Source: Trichodelitschia bisporula
Taxonomy: Eukaryota > Ascomycota > Dothideomycetes > Phaeotrichales > Phaeotrichaceae
Reading direction: 5' to 3'
Assembly (NCBI GenBank): GCA_010356995.1
Contig: ML996695.1
Span: 629,061 to 693,060, forward strand
Length of the DNA stretch: 64,000 nucleotides
The notes under the pieces are model-generated. The model worked only from the letters and a program-made list of their open reading frames with translations, made no database searches and was not told the DNA's origin. Positions within the stretch are counted from its first letter, which is position 1; the number at the start of each line of letters is the position of its first letter. The translations under genes were made by a program, and so were the position numbers. This document shows, piece after piece, positions 1 to 9,928 of this stretch.

Positions 1-2
1 TC

Positions 3-296
<294 letters not shown>

Positions 297-430
297 ATAC
301 CGGCATGGGACACAAAAGTAGTCTGGCTGGGGTGATATCACGAGGCTAGACAATGTGATCTGACTCTAATGAACTGATGCATCGCAAGTCCACGATATCC
401 CCGAGCTCGACAATACGATCTGCCTCTTAA

Positions 431-3428
431 TCACATATCCACCATATCTCCCAGCATAATCCTCTGCCACTTCTCCACTACCTCATGACACCTCACCACC
501 ACCGCAGCCGCTAACATCCTCACCCGCTCCCCCTCCTCATCCCCTCCGGCCCTCCCCTCCAACACCCCCTTAGCCCACTCCTGCGTCTCCAGCAACTCCC
601 TCGCATGCTCCCGCGCCAACCTCTCCTTATCCTCATTAACCTCCAGCAACGTCAGGAAGGCGAACAACAGCCCCTCCAAAACCCCGACATCACCGCTACT
701 CACCGCTGGCCCCCGCACCGACAGGAGCAGCTCCCACATCTCGCGCGTCATCTCCGGCAACATAACCGTGCTCGGGCCGGAGGCATGGATTAGCAGCGCC
801 AGCGTGCGCAGGTAGGCGGGCAGCAGGTGCGGGGAGAAATACATCGACGCCGTGCCATGGGCCTGCACATTCGCCCACCACCCGCCCGTAAGCGGGAAAA
901 AGAAATCGCGCGCCACGACGCGGGCCAGCGCGTTGGGAATCGGCTTCTTGCGCTTCTTCTCCACTTCCATGCGGCTGCTGAAGGTGCGCACTTTCAGCAC
1001 GTTCGGGCCGGACATTTGATCTGCGGCGTTGAGGGCGAGGGGCTCGACCATGAGCTTCTCTAATTTGGCAGTCACGCGGTCGACCGGCTTGCTGTCGCTG
1101 TATAACTTCTCCAGATGCGCCGGGAGACGCTTGCTCGGGAACGCCGGCGCTGCAGGCGCGCCCTCCTCCTTATCCGTAAAGCCGGCGAGTTCGCGCGCGC
1201 CCAGGCCCAGCGCTGCGAGGATGGCGTTGCGCTGCTGGAGACTGTAATCGCCGCCGAAGAACGAGCGCACGAGGTACGGGCCCACGATATCCGGCAGCGC
1301 CACGACGAGGGCTACCAGAGCCGCCTGGCGCAGCTTGGCGAAATCGGGGAGGTCGAAGACGTCGTGCAGGCCGACGAGGAGGCTGGTGAGCTCTTCGGCG
1401 TGATCGCTGATTTCCTTGCCGAAGCCGGTTTTGCGCCGGATGAGGGGGGCGGCGGTGGAGAGGGAGAGGTAGTGCCGGTCGTAGGATTCGGAGTCGCGGA
1501 GGCCGGCGAGCAAGTCCCGGATATATACTAGAGCGCGGGGCTTGTTGCGTTGGATCATGGTGGGGTCGTCGTCTGAGTCTTCGGGGTCGGAATCGGGCTT
1601 GTCGTACGGCACCAGATCGTCGTCTGAGTCTTCATCGACTATCTCGATGATTCTCGGCCCCGTAATCTGAGTACTTGATTTCGGCTGTTTGGACTGCTGT
1701 TTGGGCGCTACCGGTGGAGCGCGCTTCTTGGGGGTCACTTTTGGGACAGTGGGCTCAACACGAGCTTTTCGGATGTTGTCGATGCTTCCCGGCTTGTCGT
1801 CCACTTGAGCCAGTGCCTGGTACCACTCTGCCTCGGGCGTCTCCAAGGACTCGTCTGTGAACACCAGCCTGGCATCCGGCTTGTCGACCATTTCGGATAT
1901 TTTCATCGCGACAATCATCCCGAGCCAGCGCGCCCGAGGAGATCCAGCCGACAGCCGATTCGAGACTCCATGGGTGTGCATGCTCGACTTCACCAACGTA
2001 AACAGAAACATGGGGTTTCTGCGGTGGATGTAGCCGGCTGAGAGGAGCAGGATCTGAGCAGTGGCTTGGAAGCATTAGTCTTGGGCTATGAATTGCTCAG
2101 CTGAAGTACCTTCTTGCTCGATAATTGGAGTGTGCTTAATGAAGAGCTGGTCGCCAAAGCGCTCAAGTGACTTCTCTAGAACGGTCTCCATCCTGTCTTC
2201 TCAAGGTCAGCGATGCTTATCGAAATCAGAGAGGGCGGTCTGACCTGAGTCATCACGTAGAGCTGTAAGTGCAGCGCGTTGTAGGCCAACGGACTGGGTC
2301 GTGGCAGGGGGCACCAACTGCGTAAGGCAAGCCACAAGGGCGTCGAGAAGAGTCGCGTCGTCGGAAATGATACCGCGGAGTAGTGCAGCCGAGCCGGTGA
2401 CGTCCCAAGGAGTTGTCTTCAGCACATCGGTCTCACGAGGCTGGATCCCCAGATGATGTAATGCCAGAGCACTCAAAACGAGTCGCAGCACCGAGCGCTG
2501 ATCGTACACCGGAATGCTTCCGATCATTTTCCCGAACTTGGGCAGCAAGGAATCCGCCTTGAGTGGCAGAGCTTGCAGTAATTCTTCAATAATCACGCCT
2601 GCTTTGGGTCAGCAAGGACCAGTAGGAACAACGAAGCTGCTAACCAGAATACCCCAACGACAGTGACTTGCGAAACATCTGACCCAGAGCCATCCATAGC
2701 TCCGCGTCATCGGAGCTCGCTTCATCCGCCACCGCGGCGAGGCTGGCAGCGAGCCACTTCGCATAGGCAGAGCCACTCGCCAGCCAGGTATCAGCAGTGC
2801 GCTGCCCCGATTTCTGCAAAATAGCATCCGCTTCAGCAACCGTCGACACTATACGGCCAGACGCCACAAGCGAGACAAACTCTCTCCACAAGATGGGTTG
2901 CTGGGTCTTCCCGGCGCCGGCAACGGTCTTCCAGACATCCCCAACGAAGCTCTCGGGCCGCAGCAGCTCGTCAAGAAGCGAGATGAGACTCTGAGCTTGC
3001 GAAAACCCACGGCCCTCATCCTCTTTACCGAGCGACTTGTGCGCTGTAATGAGCACCTTGAGCCGCGCGACCAGCGCACCCAGCCCGGACACGCTGTCAA
3101 AGCAGGCGACGAGCGCCGTACGCGTGCTCTTCAGACTGTCATCGCTTTCCAGCAGCGCCCAGAAGTCGGGTACCGTTTTACTGGCGAGCACGTGCAGGAT
3201 CTGCGCGGCGAGCGCGCCGGGCTGCTTGAGGTTGAAAACATCGTTGCTTTGGCGCTGCAGGAATTTAAGGGCTTTTCGCACGGTGTCAATGTCCGGAGAT
3301 TCGCGAAGGACGGTTAGCACGTCCCGCGGTGAAGCGACAGTAGATGCCTGGGTAACGGGGATCTTTGCGGGAGTTGAGGATTTTGATAGGAGCCTGGTCG
3401 TTTGGACTGGCCTTAGAAAGTCGTCCAT
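431..3428 (-). CDS. TEL2: Telomere length regulation protein Tel2/TELO2
   Basis: Four exons: 3428-2645, 2598-2245, 2199-2110 and 2064-431, giving 953 residues. Introns are 45-46 nt. Tel2/TELO2 is the alpha-solenoid scaffold of the TTT complex (Tel2-Tti1-Tti2), which brings Hsp90 to PIK-related kinases (ATM, ATR, mTOR types). Family signals are the segment FGDQLFIKHTPIIEQE followed by ILLLSAGY and RNPMFLF across exons 3 and 4, then SPRARWLGMIVA. After these comes an acidic, low-complexity linker rich in Pro, Lys and Asp (SDDD tracts), then the C-terminal Tel2 domain with NALARVVARDFFFPLTGGWW. The exon 3 and 4 acceptors are the nearer TTGAG and CCAAG sites, because only these keep the conserved frame. 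The start at 3428 gives MDDFLRPVQTT. A TATATA stretch lies about 125 bases upstream. Confidence 0.9.
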
Positions 3429-3724
3429 TATGTGGGTTTGAAATGCACGCCGATAGCCTCACAAGAAACTGGCCGGTAGAATCCGGGTTAAGCGGGGAAG
3501 CCTCGCGCAAACGGGCATGAATTATCCGCCCTGTGTTGAGGATCCGACAAAAATGTATATATCTTCAGTCCGTAAGATGCAACTGGCTGCGTCAAGAAGC
3601 GACGTTCAGATCCCGGGACGTTCGAGGTGCACGGACCACCTAGGCTCACTATTCGAACCTCATGCTCGACATCAACCGCAACATTTCCACTTTACACGTT
3701 TTCTGTAGTTTTTAGGGGTTCTAG

Positions 3725-5295
3725 ATGGCGGATACAGCGATGCCGGACAGCTCGCCCCCCCTCGGTGCCGCTGATCCGCGAACTCGATGGTAATAACGGA
3801 GTCCAGTTCCCTCCCCGCATGAGCATCGGTTGACCTCGATAGGAGGTATCTGGACAACATATTGACCCGAAAGGGCCCATTCGTAGACGAAGATGCTATC
3901 CTCGGCGAACCGATTATTGACCGGTTATCTACCATGAAAGTGCTGTGAGTTATTGTGTCCGATCATGCTGGAGATCCGGTACCTGACAAAGCGATAGTGT
4001 CATGTGAGTTTACTCAAATACCGCGATATCGTCATTCTAAGACGTCTTCAGTGGTGCAGGAGGTTTAGGATGCGAGATACTGAAGAATCTGGCTCTGTCC
4101 GGCTTCAAAGACATCCATGTGATAGACATGGGCAAGTGGACACCCTTTCCCCCTCCCTTTGGCCTCTAACCCCCCTCTCCAGACACCATCGACGTCTCAA
4201 ACCTAAACCGCCAATTCCTCTTCCGCCACGTCGACGTCGGCCGCTCCAAAGCCGCCGTCGCAGCGGAATTCGTCCAAAAGCGCGTCAAAGGCGTAACCAT
4301 AACCCCCTACTGCGGCAAAATCCAAGACAAAGACGACGAGTACTACATGCAATTCGGGCTCGTGGTCTGCGGCCTCGACAGCATTGAAGCGCGCCGCTGG
4401 ATCAACGCCACGCTCGTCGGCATGGTGGACGGCGAGAACATGGATTCCATGAAGCCGCTTATCGACGGCGGGACCGAGGGGTTCAAGGGCCAGGCCCGTG
4501 TTGTGCTGCCGACTATGACGAGCTGCATCGAGTGTCAGCTCGACATGCACGCGCCGCGCCCCGCCGTCCCGCTGTGCACGCTTGCGACCATACCCCGGCA
4601 GCCGCAGCACTGCATCGAGTGGGCACACATAATCGCATGGGAAGAAGAACGCAAAGACGACACCCTCGACACCGACGACCCTGAGCACATAACCTGGCTA
4701 TACCAAAAAGCGCTCTCCCGAGCGACCGAATACGGCATCCACGGCGTGACCTACGCGATGACACAAGGCGTAGTCAAGAACATCATCCCAGCGATAGCGT
4801 CGACAAACGCCATCGTCGCGGCGGCGTGCTGCAATGAGGCGTTTAAGTTGGCGACGAGCACGAATCCGTGTCTCGGGTTTCCGGAGCAGAATAATTATAT
4901 GATGTATAGCGGGGATAGTGGCGTGTATACGTACACGTTTGAGCATATGAAGAAGGAGGATTGTCCCGTCTGCGGCGATTTGCCGAAGACGCTTCACCTT
5001 TATCCGAATTCTACGTTGCAGGAGCTGCTCGATAGCTTTGCCGAGCGGCCGGAGGCGTAAGTCTGCCCGTCTTTCAAGCATCTCAACTGCTGACAACGCT
5101 AGGCAACTCAAGAAGCCGACAATCCGCACGCAGAGCACGTCGCTGTACTACCAGTCGCCCGCCAGCCTGGAGGAGAAGACGCGCCCGAATCTGGTGAAGA
5201 AACTCTCAGAGCTTGTGGGCGACGGCGAGGAGTTGGCGGTCACGGATCCGGCGTTCCAGGTCACCTTCAGATTCAAGGTCGCGTTCAAGAAGTAG
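3725..5295 (+). CDS. UBA3: NEDD8-activating enzyme E1 catalytic subunit Uba3
   Basis: Six exons: 3725-3789, 3843-3944, 3998-4003, 4052-4131, 4183-5056 and 5103-5295, giving 439 residues. Uba3 pairs with Ula1/APPBP1, adenylates NEDD8/Rub1 and forms the E1 thioester before passing it to Ubc12 for cullin neddylation. Visible parts are the Rossmann nucleotide loop [15 protein letters not shown], the [12 protein letters not shown] segment, the zinc-binding pairs CIEC and CPVC, and the active-site Cys in CTLATIPR (about residue 216). A C-terminal ubiquitin-fold-like domain closes the protein. Two oddities: exon 3 is only 6 nt (TGTCAT, the Val-Ile before the glycine loop), and the fourth intron (4132-4182) starts GC rather than GT. 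The upstream gene diverges, with 296 bases between the two starts. Family assignment rests on the E1 core and the catalytic motif. Confidence 0.93.
3998..4003 (+). other. UBA3: 6-nt micro-exon of uba3
   Basis: The hexamer TGTCAT is preceded by a branch-like CTGAC and GATAG acceptor, and followed by GTGAGT. The upstream donor at 3945 is also GTGAGT. Including it gives KVLVIGAGG; skipping it gives KVLGAGG, losing two residues of the conserved beta strand while keeping frame. Inferred from sequence and family conservation only. Confidence 0.85.
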
Positions 5296-5519
5296 ATCGG
5301 AGTCTGAGGGATGGGGAGAGCGATTTGGGCAGGTATGGCGTGGATAAGCACTTGGAGGAGCGAGGCCCAGCATTCAGTATCAATGAACAGTCTTCTCCGA
5401 TGCGATCATCACACAGACACGCACAATAATCCATCCAAGGAGCGTCCATTCCTGTACTACTAACTACATCCTCCCATTACACTCTCCCCTTCCCCCTCAC
5501 AACCTCATCCATCAACCCT

Positions 5520-6488
5520 CTACTCCTCATCATCATCCTCCTCACTCCCATACCCACCACCATAGTAGTTCTCATACCAATCCTCCCACGCACCAGCATT
5601 ACCAGCACCCCCAACCCCCCCAAACCCAGGCTTCGGCACAGCCGTCCCCTTCGGCTGCGCCGGCAGCTTAGGCACACCAGTCGGGCGCGGCGCACTCGTC
5701 GGGCGGGGCGCCAACTGGGTCGGGCGGGGCGCCAACTGGGTCGGGCGGGGCGCAAGCTGCGTCGGGCGAGGAGGCAGCTGCTTCGGCGCAGACGGCGTCG
5801 GGGGCGTCGGCGCAGCCGGCTTCGGCGGCGGAGGAGGCGGGATGTTCACCCACGGGCTGGTCGCGGGCTTGGGCGCGGCGGGAGGTGCGGCGGGCGCGGG
5901 GGGCGCGGCAGGCTTGGGCGGCGCAACAGGCGGCTTAGGCACGCCACCGTCGCTCCAGAGCGGCTGGCCGGGGGAGGTGACCGGCTTCGGGGGCGCGGGA
6001 GGCGTAGGGGGCGTAGCCGGCTGGGCGGGCTTCGGAGCCGGGGCCGGGGCGACGACGGGCGCGGCGGTGTGTGCGGGCGCGGGAGGAGCAGCGGGCGCGG
6101 GAGGTGCGGCGGGCGCGGGAGGAGCAGCGGGCTTCGGGGTCGCGATGAAAGGGGGCGCGACGGGTGCGGTGGGGACTGCGGGCGCAGGAGGAGCAGCGGG
6201 CTTCGGGGTCGCAACGACAGGGGGCGCGGCGGGCTTGGGGCTCAAGGCCGGGGGCGCGGGAGGAGCGGCCGGCTTCGGGATCAAGGCCGGGGGCGCGGCA
6301 GCGGCGGTCGGCTTGGGGACCGAGGCGGCGGCGAGGGTGGGGGGCACGACACCGGCGGGGTGGGTGTGGGCGGCGGCGACCGTGGTGGTGTTGGCGTAGT
6401 GGCCCTGCTGGTAGGGGAGGGCGAGGGCGGCGGCCGACGCGGCCAGGACGGCCAAAGCGAGTGACTGGGTGAGGTACATGAGGGGCAC
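5520..6488 (-). CDS. Secreted Pro/Ala-rich repeat protein, function unknown
   Basis: One uninterrupted frame of 322 residues. The first 25 residues form a typical secretion signal (MPLMYLTQ, then an Ala/Leu core ending near ALALPYQQ). Residues 50-210 are built from Pro-Ala-Lys units such as KPAAPPAP. Residues about 236-265 hold four copies of a 7-residue TQLAPRP-like unit, encoded by a 21-nt DNA tandem repeat. The C-terminus changes to Gly/Tyr and ends in an acidic run (SEEDDDEE). There is one NTT sequon. No enzymatic domain or GPI signal is visible. The composition suggests a cell-wall or extracellular structural protein, but that is inference. It converges on uba3 with 224 bases between stops. 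A TATATAT box lies about 75 bases upstream of the ATG. The open Gly/Ala frame on the opposite strand is a composition shadow. Confidence 0.75.
   Translation of the reverse strand: MPLMYLTQSLALAVLAASAAALALPYQQGHYANTTTVAAAHTHPAGVVPPTLAAASVPKPTAAAAPPALIPKPAAPPAPPALSPKPAAPPVVATPKPAAPPAPAVPTAPVAPPFIATPKPAAPPAPAAPPAPAAPPAPAHTAAPVVAPAPAPKPAQPATPPTPPAPPKPVTSPGQPLWSDGGVPKPPVAPPKPAAPPAPAAPPAAPKPATSPWVNIPPPPPPKPAAPTPPTPSAPKQLPPRPTQLAPRPTQLAPRPTQLAPRPTSAPRPTGVPKLPAQPKGTAVPKPGFGGVGGAGNAGAWEDWYENYYGGGYGSEEDDDEE
5698..5781 (-). repeat. 21-nt tandem repeat (four copies) in the Pro/Ala-rich gene
   Basis: Units begin at 5698, 5719, 5740 and 5761 (plus-strand unit GTCGGGCGGGGCGCCAACTGG). The first two are identical and the last two have diverged. 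Each encodes a 7-residue TQLAPRP-like unit, so copy-number change would keep the frame. Confidence 0.9.
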
Positions 6489-8142
6489 AAAAACGAAGGA
6501 CTGGACGGTGGTGGGGTGGTATGACGTGAGGACAGAATTTCGGGGGGGCGGGACCGCCGAGTATATATGCTTCCAGAGTGGGCAAGGGCGAGGGCTAGCT
6601 CTACGCTGCTATAGTGGATTTTGCGGCGCATATGGCGCGAGGCCGGTGGAGCAATTGCTGCCAAGTGCTCGGGTGCATGTATCACGGCCACTCGGCTGCG
6701 AGGACGGGCGCTGGCAAGGTTTACGCTAATTGCGCGGGTGAGGGGTTTAGATGGGAGCCGATAGACGGTAGCCGAAGCTTTTGGCGGACGCTCGTTGCCC
6801 AGACCTGCGGGGAGGCGAGGAGCCGAGTATGCAGCCAATATACGGATGGATGGCAGTTTGCGGATTGAGGCGAGCAGCAATTGAATCAGCATAGTACTCA
6901 ATGGGGGGGATCTTCACGCCAGAATGCTCAAAGTAGTCGTGATAGTCTGCAGCCAGTCGGATCAAGAATGCCAATCGCTCTCCATATAATTGGCTGTAGG
7001 TCTTCCCGAAGCATCTTCGCTGCCGGACATATTGGGTTGTCAGGTATAAGGCCGGAGAGCAGATCTGGGAAGCCTGGACGTGAGGACTGACTCGAAGAGG
7101 GAGAATCCCATGGCTGGGGCCCGACCGGGAGTGAGCAAAGAAAATATACGCTTGGGGACGGTTCAGGTACCCGTGCTTCGCGTCCCACGGGCCGGTCGGT
7201 CGGCTGTGCAGCAGTCAACTCATCAGTCAAGGAGTAGGGTGGGGGGGTGGAAGACAGTTCTCCCTTGGATGTAGGTTTTGGGTCGGGCGTTCATCCACAG
7301 CAGCTTCACCGTCAATCTGGAGGCGAAAGCAGATGGTAGAGGGCCATATTGTAGATTGGGGTATATGAGGCATATAGATGGCGGTGTCGTCGTCAGCGCC
7401 GTGCCGCCCGTACCCATTTCTGAAAACTCCATCAATCAAGGAGAAGCACAACATCGGGACGTGAGTGGACGGCTTATCGCTTGGTGTCTACGCGAGACTG
7501 AGGCCTGCTTGAAGCTGCTGGCACAGAAGAAAAACGATTTTACGTAGGGGATGGAGATCTACGTTGGTGTTGAGTGTTGCTGAATGGGTATACCGAAGAA
7601 TGGTTGTTGAAGTGACGTGCAGCTGGAAGAGGCAGCAAGAGTGATGAGGAAGAGAGAGTCACGGGGAAGGCCGGATGCGATGCTAGGCTGTAAGCGGCTT
7701 AGCTGCCAATCAACATGGCACAATATTGCGTGCTACCGGGGTGTCCAATGGAAGGCTTTCATTCGCTGCGTCCGTCTAGTATGATGTGCCTGCAAGGCTG
7801 GTGTGGGGGAAATGAGTGACATGAAGCTTGAGAGGGAGCCTTGCTGACTGTAAATGCTACTTCTTCGATGATGGTGATGCTGTTCTACCTCAATCATGTC
7901 GTTTCTAGTCGTCTTCAAAGAGTTCCTGCCATGAAAGATGCAATCTCCAATCAGGGCCCACAGACGTGCATGTCTTGGAGACCGGGCCAGCCCTCGCCGA
8001 GCGCGGAACTTGGTCATGGGCATTCGCCAGCCCTTCCGATCCCGCATAGCGAAGCAGAGTACGGCAGTCGCAACACCAAGCAACAGCAGATCGCGAGCAC
8101 TCTGTATGCCCCTCCAAGAACAGATGCTGCGAATATTCCATC
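6489..8142. other. Intergenic, 1.65 kb, no gene seen
   Basis: Apart from the TATA box near 6565, I see only short, unconserved frames on both strands. This is the shared upstream region of the divergent Pro/Ala-rich (-) and DUF202 (+) genes. Confidence 0.6.
6562..6568 (-). promoter_or_regulatory. TATA box of the Pro/Ala-rich secreted protein gene
   Basis: TATATAT lies 74-80 bases upstream of the ATG at 6488, in a GC-rich surround. The position suits a fungal TATA element; no expression data are available. Confidence 0.5.
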
Positions 8143-9010
8143 ATGGAAAAGCCACGCCAGGCGCGTCTCGACGCCATTCTTCATCATTCCCCACCACCAC
8201 ATACGAGTACACAAGCCATTGAGCTCAACAACCTCCTCCCTGCTCATCTGGGCCACAAATTGACGCGACTCCGAAGCCTGTCGGAGATCTCAACGGCGGT
8301 AGACACAAGCTCGGCGGCGAGTTACAAGTTGAGGAAGCAGACGCCCCCGAAATGGACTGATTGGTTTCCGAGTATGTGGCACCAGCACGTCAGTCTCAAG
8401 GTACCAGTCGAAAGCCGACGGGATCATTTAGGTTAGTTTTTTGCCTCTGCGGATATTGCCTGTATTGGGTGGGTTATTGGGGTTTGCTCGCAATATCTTT
8501 GCCCACATATTGTAGCCCTTAACGGGATGCCCTTGTAGTCACTGCTTGTAGGGTTGGCTAGGTTGCTTCGGCCCGCTAAAGTGCTAACTGTTGTGGCTTG
8601 GATAGCCCTCGAACGGACCTTTCTCTCGTACCTGCGTACCTCCCTCGCCCTGTCCATAACGGGGGTTACCATAGCCCAGCTCTTCCGTCTTCAGCATGCT
8701 CCGCACCCGGACAAGCATTTCGGCTTCTTCGTCGTTGGCACTCCGCTCGCCGCATGCTTCATCGCAGGAGCGATCATCACCGTCACCGCCGGAGCCATTC
8801 GCTTCTGGAGACAACAACGAGCAATGGCACAGGGGAAAGTGTTTGCTGGAGGATGGGAGATGGTGCTCATCATGGTACTGAGCATACTTGTGAGTCTACC
8901 TGTCCCCCTTTTTTCTTTAACACCTAGACGCTCGACTGACGGGGCTACCCTAGTTGTCCACTGCCGCCTTCGTCGTCGTCGTTGGGATCGATATAAAGAA
9001 GGAAATATGA
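8143..9010 (+). CDS. DUF202 family membrane protein
   Basis: Three exons: 8143-8431, 8606-8889 and 8954-9010, giving 209 residues. The C-terminal two thirds match the DUF202 family (YidH-like, also the membrane domain type found in Vtc proteins). The diagnostic helix start is RDHLALERTFLSYLRTSL (about residues 93-110). It is followed by three hydrophobic segments: one in ALSITGVTIAQLF, one in VVGTPLAACFIAGAIITVTAG, and one in MVLIMVLSILLSTAAFVVVVG. The protein ends IDIKKEI. The first 90 residues are hydrophilic and Ser/Thr-rich, without a visible domain. The first intron is 174 nt, long for this locus. The start is the first ATG in the open frame of exon 1; a further upstream exon cannot be excluded. 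Function is unknown in fungi; an intracellular membrane location is inferred. Confidence 0.8.
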
Positions 9011-9928
9011 GAATATAGTCGCCCGTCAAGTCCAGTCGAGCAGATACTCCTATCTCTCTTCCGGCGTAATTTCGAGCCAGTGCTTGTTGAAGCTCGTTGG
9101 CGCTGGGACCGTGGGTGGGAGGGGGGGGGGTACTCTGTGTTTTTCGAGATGCCGGTGACATGTGGCGTCTGAAGCGGACGCGGGCGCGGAGTGCATTCAG
9201 CGTGCATGGGATAGGGCTGAAGGGTGTTGTTTCTAGACGATATGCGAATGTCTGCGCCGGTCAACCAGCTCGCTAATGTAGTCGTTAATCCTGTGTTTTG
9301 ATAAACGAAGTCCCTTCCCGAGAGATACGTATCTAGTAGATGCACAGAGGAGCTCTCCATACGGTACTTGCAGATAGCAGAAAGCAACGGAACGGCAATG
9401 CGGCAAAGGGGATTTGTTGTGCTGGTGATGCAAATCCGCCCGAATATCCCGCACCGGCATCGGCTCGGCATGGCAAAGGCGAGGGTGGCTAGCTTGGCTG
9501 CATACGCCACCACCACCAGGCGAAAAAGATCGTGGCCGCCTCTCTCCGCAAAGATGTTAGGGCCAGGCAGCCACAACTTTTTCTGGTGGCCCTTGGCCAC
9601 TGAACCCCCTCCCAAGCTTGCTCAGCTGGTGTCTGCCCGCCGCTCGTGATGATGATGCCCACTCCGCCATACCATCACAAATCACACGCCCCACATCCTT
9701 TTGCGGCGGAGACGAACCTCATCGCCACTCGATTATGCACCACCTGCACCGCTAGATGATGCTTGTGCGCTAGGCATCTCCACCGGGCCTCAGTTTCGCA
9801 TCGTCTTTCTCTCATCTCCCACCACTTCCAATTTTCGTAAATCCCCGCCCTCCACTTATCAGTACCTCCACGCGACGACTCCCAGGCCCCTTGACATCAC
9901 CACTTTGATTACCCCCACCAGGCCCACG
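9011..9928. other. Intergenic, 0.9 kb, no gene seen
   Basis: No coding frame with conserved features. Bases about 9640-9928 become pyrimidine-rich (CT/CA tracts), as expected for the leader of the zinc transporter gene. Confidence 0.6.

Noticed and set aside
5842-6399. Long Gly/Ala-rich open frame on the plus strand opposite the Pro/Ala-rich gene
   Set aside because: Its composition is the mirror of Pro/Ala codons (GCN and CCN read in reverse). It lacks a conserved motif, and the minus-strand frame has a signal peptide and a TATA box.
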